From Paraphysomonas bandaiensis (Eukaryota; Chrysophyceae): a stretch of DNA of 64,000 bases. The translations under genes and the position numbers were made by a program. The stretch covers positions 1-64,000 of the forward strand of contig CBFFRP010000244.1 in the NCBI GenBank assembly GCA_965644295.1. Reading direction: 5' to 3'. Shown here piece after piece: positions 47,199-60,699 of the stretch. Position 1 is the first letter of the stretch; each line of letters starts with the position of its first letter. The notes beneath the pieces are model-generated. The model saw only the letters and a program-made list of their open reading frames with translations. It made no database searches and was not told where the DNA came from.

Positions 47199-47794
47199 AT
47201 CAGACGACGGACTGCACTATGAAATCTTGTGTTGAACAATTATACGGCTGGGCTGGTGTTTAATGTATGAGTTTGACGAGCAAACGGAGTATATATATGC
47301 GTGCATACAGCAGCATACAGCATACAGCATACAGCATACAGCAGTATAGGCGTCTCCTACACACGTGCACCATATCTATGGAATGTGCTGTGTAGAACTG
47401 TATTGTAATGCTGTATGTAGGTATACCATGCCACAGGATTCTATTCTTCCATAGCTGTACGGTACGTATAAAACAGTATAAGACGGTATACGCCGTATAG
47501 TCCAACTGTGTACGTATAAAACAGTATAAGACGGTATACGCCGTATAGTCCAACTGTGTGGGAGATGAGAATACAACTTATACAGCACTGTATACAGCAT
47601 ATAATCGGCAGTTACACGATGTCTGTATGAGAGTGGACACTACGCTGCTGTATAGTCACAGTATAGCCTGCAGATGTAGGTGTCCAGTGCAGTGGGGGCG
47701 ACATACACACACATACATACACATCGAGAGATCGGGACCCACTTCAGCACTGAACTTAACGTCCGCATACATCTCATCTTAACAAATCAAAGAG
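47199..47794. promoter_or_regulatory. Divergent intergenic region between the coiled-coil gene and CFAP206
   Basis: 596 bp between outward-facing start codons. Contains a 'catacag' array (about 47303-47345) and a perfect 2 x 48-bp tandem repeat (47463-47558). Confidence 0.5.
47463..47558. repeat. 2 x 48-bp perfect tandem repeat
   Basis: Two adjacent identical 48-bp units, 47463-47510 and 47511-47558, beginning tacgtataaaacagtata and ending ccaactgtg. Each holds a partly self-complementary core (acggtatacgccgt). Located in a divergent promoter region. Confidence 0.92.
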
Positions 47795-50122
47795 ATGGAC
47801 GACATAAAAGATATCATTGGTACTATAGTGAGGGGGTGTGCGCAGGGCGGAGTCGTAGTCTCTGAGGTGCTTGCTGCCTTTGTTGCTCGTACGGTAATAC
47901 ACACACACGTATATATATACATACACACTGCTAACGTGCCTTTAGATCGTGGAATCAAGCACAGACTCCTTTGCTCTTGATCGTGCGCTCACTTCTGAGG
48001 CGAAAGATGAGGTTATCATTCAGAGCATCGAGAAGCTGTTGGAGAAAGACAGTCCGCAGCTTGAGACTATGAAGATGCAGGTAAATACACTCATTGCGGT
48101 CGTTGTCGATACTATTTTTATATTAACTCTTTACAGGTTGACTTTGATTGTTCATTTTTAGAAGAAGACGCTGAGTTCCAAAAAACTATACGACTTCACA
48201 AAAAAGTTGTGTCCACAGCAAGGGCGAACATTGCCGAATTAGAAATGCAAGACGCGAATGACTTTGAAGCACTGACGACATTGTACCGCAAAATATTTCG
48301 ATTTCTTTTAGAATTTGTGCCGACAGAAAAATCTATACAGGACCGGGCCATCGAGAGGGAGGTGGCTGCAGCGTTAGAGAGCGTGTTTCCTAGGATTGGT
48401 CTAAAGGCGTTTGTGCAACTCTCTTACGAAGAAAAGAACGCGCAACTGATGGAACTTGCCCGCATTGTATTTGGCATTCGTCTTTTTAATCGCCATCAAG
48501 ATAGAGGGGGGGCTGGTATCGATAATATTGATTCGAAATGTCCGGAATTAGCTGGAAGTATTGATCGCGAAATTCGAAAAGAAGCCGAATCTGTATCAAA
48601 TTTGTGCAGTAAGTATCAGGAAATCATTGTGAAAACGCATTTGCAACGACGTCGTCTTGAAATGAAAGCGAGAGAGAAGATTAACGGTAGAATAAACGAT
48701 TGCAAAGACGAAGATATTAAGGGTGATGATAGCGTGGATGATGTGGAGATGGAAGACGAAGAAGTGGGTGACTGGCTGTTGGAGCGATGGTCACATGAGC
48801 TGGCTAATAGACGTCAGTATCTCGCATTTCTCAGAAGTTTGCAGGAAGAAGTGGGTGCTAGTGTGGCAAAGATCACTGATTTGATAGATACAATTCAGGA
48901 CGAATTGATCAACCTGAGTGGCTTGGTGGGGGGCCGGGCGTCGGTCGCGAAGGAGCAAGTTTACCCACGATTTGATGCTCTTGCCAGTACGTGGTTGACT
49001 CTTTGGGAAGAATATAACCTTTTGAGGGCCAGGAATAACACCTACATGAAATTAAAACTCTATCGATCATCCTATGTCTGTGCATTGACGGAACGCATGT
49101 ATTCCACATTGGGAAGAATCATGGACTTGAAGGGAGATGTTGTGTCACTCGCTGCTGCAAAGAGTGGTGCATATGATGATGAAAAAGCCACTATGACACC
49201 ATTGGACAAGAAGCATAGCATTGAAGATAAATCTGGCAATAAAGGTGGTATGTCAAAGGTAGATGACGAAGACAACGACGGGGATGGTGGACCTGACGAC
49301 ATGACTGCTGAAGCAAAGACTGACAGTGCAAACAATGAATCTTCTATTCCGAGGGTTTACAATGATCGAGATATTGTACTGGAGACCATGTCAGCCAAAG
49401 GTGCTGCTCTACTTTCTGTACACGATACTCCCGATTTTATGCAGCTACCTCTTGAGTTACAAGGGTTCTGTCCATGGACAATGGTGCACGCCAACGGCCT
49501 ATTGGTTCCAGGAAAACCTGCTCTTGGAGTAATTCGATATGAAAATTTATACTACGTTTGCGAACATAAAGTCGCCATAAAAGCCTTTATGGATGATCCT
49601 GCTTATCATATAAAGAAAATCAAAGAAACTGCTCAAAAGAGTCCTGAATATATTCATTTGCTACGACTTCAAAACTACTTTCCTTCAGCCTCCATTGCTC
49701 GCCTCGTCGAAAGACCGGACTTTGATGCGCAAAGTGGAAGCAAACCAACGACCAAAGATGCTAGCACAGGAACTCCTACCCATTTCATTGAGAAGAGAAT
49801 TGATCCTCATTATCATTGGAATGAGTGGGTATTGCGCCAGCGGGTGTTGAAAGTTGTAAATTTGAAAAATTGTCGCACTGTTGGACAACAAACAGATCAA
49901 TCACATTTCAAGCGCGACAGCGAAACTCAAGTGTATTTGCCACGGGCGAAAGAAACTCAGACTAAACGTGACCGAGGAACTAACCCAGCTACTAAGTCGG
50001 TGTATATAACTGGACTGCGAGGAAAGCTATCAGAAGATGCCAAGGCTGTTTCCAGATACATTTCTCCTGATGTTAGCAACAAGGAAAGAGTTCGTGCAGT
50101 TACCCTCACTTTGGATCCATAA
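47795..50122 (+). CDS. CFAP206: Cilia- and flagella-associated protein 206
   Basis: An axonemal protein at the base of radial spokes, needed for normal ciliary beating. Three exons (47795-47893, 47946-48080, 48137-50122) give 739 aa (human about 622). The N-terminus matches the family (IRGCAQGGVVVSEVLAAFVA-like start, LETMKMQVDFDCSFLE, LTTLYRKIFRFLLEFVPTE). FVQLSYEEKNAQLMELARIV and GIRLFNRHQDRGGAGIDN follow. The C-terminal half carries PLELQGFCPWTMVHANGLLV, KPALGVIRYENLYYVCEHKV and the Arg-rich RDSETQVYLPRAKETQTKRD tail with TNP, diagnostic for CFAP206. Extra length comes from an acidic insertion around residues 440-490. Introns are 52 and 56 bp. It shows that the organism makes motile cilia. 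Confidence 0.94.
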
Positions 50123-51417
50123 TTCTTTACTGGAAAATGTTTTCAATGAAATGTTTAAATGAAATTAGCATGAGCCGGATGTTATTGAAGCCTAGAATTT
50201 AGTTGTTCGGCAGTGTGCCCACTTCTGTAGTAGTAGTAGGGGCTGTAGTATGAAAACGTATTAATAATTATATGAGTTTATGTTTTATACATTGGCCTTC
50301 GAAATGTAATTTTTAGTAGATCCTTATAAGCTTCAATGGATAGAGCGTCTGATCACAACTGCATACTTAGAACTAGCGAATATGTACTGTTCGACATGTT
50401 AATCGCTTATGAAACAATACTTCAATACAGTTGTAGTGAGTTGACACATTTGTAGTCCCTAATGACAAATTCAATCTAATTGAGAAGGGCTTGGTAACCA
50501 TTAGTGACCCATTTATGAGTGCCCAGTTTCTGGCAATTACAATGGCAACTAAAATGACCACTAATACCGAACTAGATAATAATTGCTCAAATATTTTTTA
50601 TGAATGTTTTTGAGTTCAAATGCGATGCATATTTCCAATGATTTTTAGAATTTTTGGGCATGGTTGGGGCCATTGGCCTCTTATCAGCATTGAAGGATCA
50701 ATTCTTTCGTTAGAATGAGAAAAAAAGCGTGATGATTATCATCACTACACGTAACAGAGTCATTGATAAATTTGATTCGATATGATGAAGAAAAGTAAGT
50801 AAAAGTATGAAATTTTCAAGTAGTATATATCATAATGTGAATGGATGGAAGATAAATAATACGATGACATATATGGTAGTCACTTATGCCGTTATATTTG
50901 TTCTATATTGTGAGCTATTACTACTTTACCTGATATATATATATGTCGCACATAAAACAATTAAAGTGTTTATTGCAATTGAATGTCTTATTATTAGCAA
51001 TAGGAGTTTAAGATTTAGTGCTTAACTCTGATATCCTATTGTGCGTCACCTCAACCACTTTCGCCCTATCACTCAAAGCAAATGCAGCGAGCAGGAGAAG
51101 AATGTCGACAAACCTGACATCTTCTGACTTCTAGATTTTTGAGTCCTTAAGGTGAACAGCCTGGATGCTTGACTTTAGTAGAGGCAGCCCAACAATATCC
51201 CGGATGCCTATTTATTTGTCAAGGCCCAAAGACGTCTACACAAATGAAACGTATTTGTGTCCCTTGTACCACACAAGTATTTGGCTATGAGTGGGCAGAA
51301 CAATATCTGCTACTATATATATGCAACTCACGTTAGTTTCCCGGAGAAATATCTCCGGTACTTGTTCCCCAGAACACCACGAAGAGAGGCGAGTCCAACT
51401 TTGTGGAGGGTAAAGTT

Positions 51418-51545
51418 ATGTACTTTTAAGTAAGAAATTATAATTATTAATTTAAGCACTTCACAGCTTATTCGTGTAACTCACGGCGAACACCTGTTCT
51501 CAGCAACATGTGTTTATCATATATATGTTGAGGCTTACTATAGCA
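51418..51545 (+). mobile_element. Copia LTR fragment
   Basis: Aligns with part of the 352-bp LTR: ttaagtaagaaattataatt, acttcacagcttattcgtgt and gtgtttatcatat match 40080-40180 with substitutions. Truncated on both sides, so older than the intact element. Confidence 0.7.
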
Positions 51546-51876
51546 AACACCACGAAGCAGGAACTTCAATTTGTCGAGTGTGTTGTTGCTCACAAATCTA
51601 TTTTCTAACTCTTATATATATATATGGCAATAAGTTTGCCTCTGATAATGCGAATGCTTCCACGAAGTAGCTGTAGAGTTGCATGAACATTGTTTAGAGT
51701 TTCTTTGGAGAATAAAGGAGATACTATATATATCGTTACAATTTAATACACTTAATACTATATAACATGTATCAAGTACCAGTAATTATATACTAATATT
51801 TTGTAATTTAATCATTATAATTGGACTTGAAAATATTATTATATTTTACTTTAGCTAGCAATATATTGTCGACTGG

Positions 51877-51990
51877 CCCTGGTAATTACCACTAATGGGT
51901 GCCCAGTTACCGGAAATAATGGCTTTACTATTAATTGTAATTAATCACATCGATTGTAATTAATTGTATTACTATTAATCAGACCCTGTA
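51877..51990. repeat. Family A element end, fragment
   Basis: ggccctggtaattaccactaatggg, then cccagttaccgg, resembles the GGGCCTGGTAACCATTAATG...CCCGGCAATTA end of the element at 26147. The stretch 51550-51760 to its left is the reverse complement of the internal part of that family (around 26600-26760 and 62440-62540). Confidence 0.65.
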
Positions 51991-52703
51991 ATAGAGAGCA
52001 TCACATCGATCAGACATTCCCTTGAAATTATTTGTGTGACCTTCTTCCGATATCGTAATTAATTTCCAGAAGTCACAACAAATTTGTGCTGATTAGTTAT
52101 GGGTAGAGGTCTAACTAGTATGCCTAGCATTCAACTAGCCACTATATTGGTACAAGTTTTTTCCCTCAACAAATTCGGACTCGCACCTTTTCGTGGTGTT
52201 CTGGGGGATAAGTACTGGAGAGATTCTCTCTGGGAAACTAACGTGAGCCGCAAACATAGTCAGCAGATATTCTTCTGCCCACTCATAGCCGAATGCTTGT
52301 GTGGTACAAGGGATACCAATAAGTGTCACTTGTGTAGTCGTCTTTGGCCCCTGACAAATAAACAGGCATCCGGGAATGGGTCCACCTCAAGGGCATCCGG
52401 GACAGGGCCCACTTGCTATTGCTATTTAACCCCTATTGCTAAATAATAAGACTTTCAATATAGAAGTCGTATTACGATATTTGATACGGTCTTCAATCGC
52501 TTAATCATTACACAATTAATATTATTACTTTGCTATAATGTTATTCTATTTCACTACTCGTGTAGGCGTTGAAGAATATTATATTGCTCGAATATGTGTT
52601 CCATACGCACCGTGTATAGAAAGGAGATACAGCTGAATTACGCATATATAGTAAAATATAAATATGCGATGCACAAATTATTTTTACAAATCTTACCAAA
52701 CCA

Positions 52704-55700
52704 TTATGAAGCAGTGTAGTTATACAAAAAACTTTCAATGATAACAATTGACAGTTCATAGCACACAGAAACGCTTTCGCATTGCTTAATAAACTCCTGT
52801 AGTGTGGTACCTGACACATCTTTCGTTGACATGCAATCGCTCACTCTGGGTGTACTGGATGGAAGCCAAACGAAGCCATCCAATCCTACTCTGACAGCAG
52901 CATTACCTTTGCGCTGCATATACTGATTGTCATAATGAATGTGACGCCGTCCTCTATTTCTTGGAGTCGAAGACAGCGATTTAACCGAATCAATACTTCC
53001 AACCACGTTTTCTTCAGTTTGATGCTTCGGCAATTCAGACTCAGCACTAGGTACTGTTTCCGCAACTTTTTCAGGAACTTTAGTCGCAGATTCATTCGAC
53101 ATAACACTGACACCTTGCATCAGCGGGGATGTAGAAACCAGAGTCGATGTAGAACCGGAAAGAGTATTAGTGCCAAACGATCCAATTCCGTACAGTGCTT
53201 TCTCCCTACTCGGACTTCCGGGAATAATTTCGTCAGTGGACTCCTCGGATAATGACTCAGCGTGGCTGGCACTGTCAAGACTGCACACTGATTCCGAAGA
53301 GTTCATGGCTGATGGAACTTTTTCATCCGCTTTATCACACTTTATTTCATCTGCCATATGAAGCAGCTGCTGCCTGGCACTTCCCCTACCTGTAAAACGA
53401 GACCCAATGTCCATAAATCTGCTCCGAAAATCCGATCGGACTGGTGACCCCGCTTGTGTAGTTTTAAGATAAGACAACTTCTGCGACAGTTGAGACTCGC
53501 GATTTCGAGAATTTGTTTGCCTTCCTCCTGTGTAATTGCGAGAGTGTACGTCATATTTACATTGCGGATCTCGCATTCCAAGATCAGTCCAGTTCGTTCG
53601 CTGCTTCTCATCAGGAATCCAATCGAACTCTGTACACATTAAAATAAGTTTCTCGATTCGTGAAGTAGGCGACTCATATTGTTTAAGTACAGATAATGTC
53701 ACGTGGGGTGGCGATGAAGGCGGTAGTGTCAACGGCGGAACACGAATAATAGGATGAGCCCTAAAGGGGTGCAACTGCAAATTGGATGCACAAAAGTATT
53801 CCGGTATTTGAACAATGCGCAATGGGAGACTGGAAACGCGCCTAAAGAGATTATTTATAAATTTGTCCATTAATGCAGGAATGCAAACAATCCAATGAAT
53901 AGCAAAATGGAATACTCTTTTAAAGTTGTACGTGGGCTCACATTGAAGATAAGCCCACTGGGGAAGAGTGGTGGACTGATGCTTTCCAGCCAACCAAAAC
54001 TTGACATTAAGCATCTGTTTCTTGGGATTACACCCACGATCTGTATTCACATTTTCGTAGGATACCACTAAATCATCTGCGCGGTCACAATATGAATGAA
54101 ACACACTCAAAAATTTTTCAAATGCATTTTTGTAATCGTCTACGACGTTCGATAAATCTACAGACAACACAGGTATCACAGCAAATCTCAGTCTCTTTGC
54201 TTTCGAACCCTCTGATAAAACATCCATATTCCCGAGGAGAACTTCATCGGTAAGGTTCCATGAGTACTCTGGCTCTGGATACTGATAAAATAACTGCTTC
54301 GTGCTTTCAAATTTATGGAGATACCGTGACCATATTTTGTACGAGTAAAGAGCAGTTGTGTCACTGTCATTGACACCAATTTTAGACATGTAGCGATGAA
54401 CGCTAACGGCACCACGCGATGGTAAATATGAAAGAAATTGAATTCGGTGTCCCATTGAAAGCGCAATAAATTGCTGATCCGACGCCTCCTTTTCGTTGGT
54501 GGACAATACGAATCGTTTGTAGGACTTCATATCAACCGCATCAGCGTCAACAACTTGGAATTCCTGGGCTAAGCGCTGATTCACCATTTCCTCTAGAAGA
54601 GCCTCGGGATTTCTATAAGGACATACGGAAGGATCTAACAACAATGAATAATTGGATAGTGTATATCCGTTTCTAATATCGTCAATCGCTGGCAAGTAAT
54701 CAGTTGCCAATGGTAGAACGGCAGGCTGGCAAAGGCTGTTATAATTTAAATGATAGCCAGTGCTAATATTGGATTCAACGTGTCCAGAAGAAAATGCATA
54801 AGCCCACCTCCGTCTGTTGTGTGTTCGCGTTTCCATAAATTGTTGTCCCTCCTCTCTGCGAAAAGGGTTTATTCCGTACCTGCGCTTTTGAAACTCTTGT
54901 AATGGAAGTGAGAAAAGTCCCTTGTATGACACCGGAGGTTGAGACTTCAATCTATCACGGTCGATGTCCAGGCTTCCAGCAAGCGACACACCTGCACCAT
55001 CTGGAGGTGTCGCACACATAACACTGTTATCAGCTCCAGCTGAAGATGCCGAACGATGGCCGTCCCCACGTTGATCGTCTGATTTCTGAGATTGACGGCT
55101 CAATTGTTGGGATGTCTCGATATCACTTAGTGATGTTGCCACACCACTCTGTCGCTGAGTGGAGTGGGTGGAAATTCCTTTCCACTCCTTTCGAGTTGCA
55201 TCAATGCGGGTTCGAGACACAGGTATAGCAATAGGTGCACTGCTCTTTACCGCAGCTCTAGAAACATTCGATGGCTTGCGTTGCGGAGGACTGTCATTGG
55301 CACTCTCCTTCGCAACTGCATTAAAATACTGTTGGCGAAACCTATTTGACATTCGCGTTACAAGCGGCGAGTTAGTTACAGGATTCGTAGTCAGGGCAGG
55401 TCGCGACATGACGTGGCTTGTTGTGTCATTTCCATCGACCTGAGCTGAGGAGTAATTCGCGCCACGATTGTGCCTTATGCCGTCAGCATATTCTACGGGA
55501 AATTCTTGAAAGTTATACCCACTCATAACACGTGCACTTTGTGGTATTGGATTCGGCAAATAAGGTACTCGAGAATGTGAACGGTTGCAGGCTTTGCTTC
55601 TATCCGATATCGCTTCTCCCACTGCATCTTCTTTTACATTAGTATTCAGATACAAATTTCCGCCCTGGCCAGATAGAGATCCCGCACAATTAGACACGCC

Positions 55701-58075
55701 GATAGGCACCATCGTATGGGCTCCAGCAGAAGCTTTATAATCACTGCACTCACTATCTCTCCGACTTAAGGTTTTCGAAAACACCTGACAATAGCATACA
55801 CTTAAATTCATATCGAAACTTGCAAAAATCATACCTGGTACACTCTACTTCCAATACCTTTATCATGTAAATGCATTCGCTCTGCAAGAGTGGTTTTCTC
55901 ACTTTCTAATGTCCCATTTGCAATCATGCTCAATAAATTATCAGAACTGTCCGAAGATTCAAGAGGTGATCCCACTGCAGGAGTTGCACTTGCGACATTG
56001 CACTTCTCACGAAAATCGATTTTTCCCCATACAACGACCTTATCCGGTATGCTATTAGTATTACAAGAATTTACGTTCAATTTAGGCCCCGTGTCGCTAC
56101 ACTTTTCACTCTTAGATTCATCATGAAAATTATCATGTACGTTAGAATCACAATACTTCCCAGTTATGCTGTACAATAATGCCCGAGGAATAGATGAAAA
56201 GAGAGGAAGCGTGACAGAGTTTGACCTTGCAAAACCGCTTAATATATCTGTGTAAGGAAATGGGGCAAAACTCCCCCATAAATCTTCCTGGAGTAGCATG
56301 ACTTCTGTATTGAGTGAAGTCGCATGATTCGTAGCTAAGGACGGCTGTGCTGCAACTGATCCAAAGCTGTTATTCCGCGCATGTGACTTCACATTAAGAC
56401 TATCCCTCCTAGACTGCTGTCCACTTTCGTTCACATGAGATACGTGAGAAGGTAAATTATCAAGTGACCGCCGCTTTCTCCTCTTTCCTTGCTCAGGCAT
56501 ATATCGAAACTGTGCAGCATAGGTTGTTGTTGTCAGCGGTTTTAGTGCGTCGTCGGCATCCAGCTGCTCTAGCCCCGTCCATCTAAAGTCGTTCTTTGGA
56601 GGACCATTCCATCCATCAAAAACTTGTGATTCCGAATACTTTGTTTTCGCAGTCATCGGAGTTTGAGCGACCCCGGACATTTTCATATGCAGTGCCATAG
56701 AAGACCTAATAAAAGATTATTTCACGACAGAAAAAAAATATTGCACTTGCCTTGTGTCTTTTCCTATTAGAATATACTGCAAATTAATCCAGTGAGGCAC
56801 TTCATAAAATCCGCCTACGCCATGATCTTTCGGGAGAACATGAAAAAGAGGAACGACGTGAAGTGGTGGCTGGGAGAGTGAGACTAAATCCATTCCTATT
56901 CCGGTGTCCATCATGCGCTGCTTGGTAATCTGTGCAAGCTTCGGGTCAACTTTAAAATAGCCCGAGCCAGCTGTGACCATGACGATACTGTTTCCTGTCC
57001 GCACGAGATCACGGTCCATGTAATGTTTATCTAGAACGTTGAAAGTCACATTGATGGCTTCTAGCATATTCCCTTCCGCGGCCCCACTGGGAACAGTAAT
57101 GGTGCCAGTAGACGATGGCTTGGAGGGGGAGTCAGGCATGTCTCCATTCACATTTGGGAATGGCACTTTCCAATTCAGAGCCTTTGCAAAATCCCAGAAT
57201 TCCGCCTTAAGATTTCTGATAACAATTGATTTGTCATACACTGTCGAGTTTTCTAACACAACTTTAAAGTAATCTTGGTATGAAACCCGTTCGGAGGCAT
57301 CTGAGACGGTCTCCTCGGTGGAAATAACTTTATCACTATCAGCTTTTCCCTTCAGACGAAAGGTTCTTGCAAAAAACACTATTGACAAAGAGTGAGTAAC
57401 ATCCTTGCTTTTCCACCTATCTAGAATAGGATCCACGAACATGTGTAAAAAGCGTTCGAAATACAAATTTCCATTCCTCTCCATTTCCCACATTTCCGAT
57501 GATATCTGAATTAGCCAATAAATTCTTGCAGAGCGCGAACGAAATACAATGTTTGTCTTCGGTGTTATGATGCCAGACTTCACGTACTTTCTTTTCGTTT
57601 CAAGTTCTTGTATCTGAGCTTGCACATTTTCAATGCTCACCGACTGTCCACTGTACATTATTCTCCCGACAATGGCGTGTTTGAATCGCAATATATGACC
57701 GCGCTGAACAAATTGCCTTTTGCATGCTAATACAGCAAACTCTACTTCAGCATCTTCAGAGGCCACAGCACTGACCATAACACGAGACGACAGTGAGTTC
57801 AAGCTGAGTAATTCCGCCACAAGTTTGGACACCATAACCTCATATCTATTCCCTCTTGTGGACGTCACAGAGGTTACTTTCAACACCAGCTGATCATCCT
57901 TACTCTCTAGGTTCGATATCTGTACGTAGTCGCCCTCTGATATGGAGGGAGCGGTCTCGCTGCTTATCTCAGGGTGCTGGAGAGATATAGCGTCATCATT
58001 TGACTTGTTGTCTATGCGCACTGTGTACGTCCTCTGCGTCATGACTCTCACTCGATGTCCCCCTACATCAGACAC
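52704..58075 (-). CDS. DEPDC5: IML1/DEPDC5, GATOR1 complex subunit
   Basis: Scaffold of the GATOR1 GTPase-activating complex, which turns off TORC1 at the lysosome/vacuole when amino acids are scarce. Three exons on the minus strand (58075-56751, 56705-55835, 55784-52704) sum to 5277 nt, 1758 aa (human 1603). The N-terminal region has the family's FRSRSARIYWLIQISSEMWE and FLHMFVDPILDRW. The VWA-like part includes YKDYFKVVLE-like and GNSIVMVTAGSGYFKVDPKL, GIGMDLVSLSQPPLHVVPLF, then PHWINLQYI. Later come INPFRREEGQQ, NRRRWAYAF, YLPSRGAVSVHRYM and the late motif GLDGFVWLPSSTP ending LQEFIKQC. Much of the middle is Ser-rich insertion. Intron 56706-56750 uses a GC donor (GCAAGT...TTATTAG). A classical DEP domain is not obvious to me. 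Confidence 0.92.
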
Positions 58076-60009
58076 AGCATACTCTCCAGCTCTGCCTCTC
58101 TTGAGTATGCGTGTGTGTATATGTATCTGGGCATGAAGTCAACTTCGTCTGCTCCTCTATACATACATACACTCCGCTCTACAGAACCCTCTGCTATGAC
58201 TACATGAAATACCCCCTATACACTTTGTATACCATGTGCGTGATTGACTGCACATAAGATATGATGAGTATACATACGGCACGTATTCTTCAGTATAGTA
58301 GTTGACGATGTATGGAGTTGGTGGGTATCTTGCATATCTATCCATGATATGACAGTGTCCCTCACTCATAACCGTGCAGTCAATACATATGCATCGCAAC
58401 TAGACGTCACTACTTGGTGCAATGACGACAAGTAGCATACATACTTTCTAATATTTTGAGTAGAAGGAGAAGGACTATGTTTCATTCAAGCAAATGTCTT
58501 ATTTATTCTCAGGCCATATTCATATCTTGTAACTTAGAGCACATTGAGCTATACATATAACATTATATATATGATGATTGATGTGAAGAATTCAAGGAAG
58601 TTAAATGTTTCATAATAGCGAAACAAGTCTATCCATTTGCATGCATTCCATACCTAACGGCATAGATATCTATCGATCACACTCACTGTCAGTTTGCCAT
58701 ACCTTCATATTGCATGTTTGCTTGAGATGTATTGAGTACAAGAAGAGAATACCGCAACGTCAGATGGGGGAAGCAGGCACTGCATGTAGTGATAACTAGG
58801 ACAGGGTTGTCGAATATAACTTAGGGTTTTGTAGGAACGCACAATTTGGTCACATCATTTAACGAAACCCCGATAAGAAATGAAAGAAGAGGCGGGAAAT
58901 CGATTCGCTGCTGAAACACGCCCTAGGATTATGATAGTAGTTTGTTATTGGGACACACCAAAATTAATATAAAATAATATGATATGATAGTGAGTAGAGT
59001 AATAAATGTATATATAATAGAAGTATAAGTGCATGTAAGGTAGAGATGAAGTTTCTGTGGAAGTGTATCATAAGTAATGTTAAGCAAGTATAGCGACTTG
59101 CATGAAAACTCTCAATGGCACTGCAATAATAGCAATGCTCTGTTTCACACAATATTGGCCATTCAGTATCCGATTCAGACAGATAAATACATAAATACGA
59201 TCGCCATAATTTTATTTCTGCAATAACTACAACCAAACCGTACAAGTAGTTAAAGCTGGTCCTTGCAACTCATAAAAAATAATATATATACCAGGAATTA
59301 GTGATATTGAACAACATATTATGATAGTGTTGTTTGTGTAAATACGATTACAATTTACAATCATATACAATAGACACTTTGGTCTAAACCATATATATCT
59401 GCTGGCAACGGAACTGCCGGTCAGAATCGTGTTGCTACATTTGATGAAGTCTATGTAGAAACAAAAAAATGCATACTTTATATCTATATAGTTTTTCCTG
59501 CTCTTGATTAATACTTGTAGCACTAACAATTCTTCCACACGATATAGCAGCATACAGAAGTAAAATAGTGGTACGGAATATATATTATATATCTACGGTA
59601 ATGACTTTGCGGAAATCTGTAGAATGATCAAACGATTCGTCGTCATAAATTTATGCCTGTACTAGAGAAGGGAAATGCATACATGAGTAACCATAACAAA
59701 CTAAACACACAGCTGTATGAACTCGTGATGTGTATATGTTACACATATTTATATATTATTCACAAAGCATGAATCACTGCAGCACAAGCAAATATTAACA
59801 TTGCATCCCTCATTACGTCGCCACAAAAGGAACATATGCTACTCAATATTTATGGATCGAAAAGGTGAAACATAATACTGATACTCATGTAGTATTTGAT
59901 ATTTACATATAGAGTTATTACGAACCCGTGAATTTATTTTCATGGAAGACTCGCCACTGGTAGTACCATAGATTGCTGAGGACTTTGTATTACCCACTTC
60001 TGATGGCTC
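58076..60009. other. Intergenic region without recognisable genes
   Basis: Upstream of IML1/DEPDC5 and downstream of the RING gene. AT-rich; short frames such as 58605-58799 and 59227-59553 show no protein-like features. Confidence 0.5.
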
Positions 60010-60699
60010 TTAATTTATTGTCGACTTAATATTATGAGATGATAAGAAATCGTCCGTTACATTTGGAAGGGTCGCTAGAAAACGGTTGACCTCCTCGAAT
60101 TGCTTATGTAAATAGTGCTTCATGTCCTCGGCATTCCAACTTTCAAAGTGCCAGCAATCATCATCCGCCTCTCTTCGCATTAAGTCTCGCCTACAATTCG
60201 GACATGACGGGTTTTGGTCGCGCCAATCCTAAGACAGTAGTATCAGAATATATAAAAGACATATGCAAGTCGACACCTCAAAGCATTTAGTACAGAAGCT
60301 ATGACTACACGGCAATACAATGTCCACAGGAGCATCCATACAAATAGTGCACTCATCGGAATCTTTTTTTAATTCATTTAGAGCTCCGGCAGCTACTAAG
60401 CGCTCAATGTCATACGCCATTTTGCGGAGGGTTAAATATTGACTGTAGCTCAAAACTCTTTTGACCTGAGATCTTGGTATTTCACCACCACCCTCGATTA
60501 CAGTACCGTGAATCAATTCTGACTGTGAGTAAGAAATAACATAACTTGGAGACTCAGGAAAAACATATTTAATGAACGATAAATGAGAGGCCTCTCTCGA
60601 GTTACTGACAGCGACATGTAGGATGAAATCATCATATAATAACCTCATTCTTTCCGCCACCACTTTCGCCTCATCTAATCCCGATTGGCTTTGGCCCAT
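60010..60699 (-). CDS. RING-finger protein, RNF141-like E3 ubiquitin ligase
   Basis: Probably transfers ubiquitin from an E2 enzyme to a target. Two exons on the minus strand (60699-60277, 60228-60010) give 213 aa (human RNF141: 230). A C3HC4 RING is split by the 48-bp intron: CTICMDAPVDIVLPCSHSFC, then KCFE before the intron and PSCPNCRRDL after it. The N-terminal half resembles the RNF141 region before the RING, including LSYSQYLTLRKMAYDI. I chose ATG 60699 because it starts MGQSQS, an N-myristoylation signal like the MGQQIS of RNF141. An in-frame ATG upstream (60750) would bury that signal. The substrate is unknown. Confidence 0.85.

Larger units (their letters stand above)
50984..52452. 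mobile_element. Element with long terminal inverted repeats (family B), filled with other repeats
   Basis: The left end gtcttattattagcaatag (50984) and right end ctattgctaaataataagac (about 52433-52452) are inverted copies of one terminus. Longer inverted arms match too: 51190-51420 (cccggatgcctatttatttg, aggcccaaagacgtctac, ggctatgagtgggcagaaca, cgtgttctgg-like block) against 52150-52400 in reverse complement. Between the arms lie an LTR fragment (51418-51545), a reversed family A fragment (51550-51760) and a family A end (51877-51990). No transposase frame is visible. Confidence 0.7.
50123..52703. other. Nested-repeat region without genes
   Basis: Between the convergent 3' ends of CFAP206 and IML1/DEPDC5. 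Contains a family A end (50483-50560), an inverted-repeat element of about 1.47 kb (50984-52452), and inside it a copia LTR fragment and a reversed family A fragment. No gene supported. Confidence 0.65.

Noticed and set aside
59227-59553. 108-residue minus-strand frame
   Set aside because: Same reasoning: AT-driven composition with no recognisable motif.
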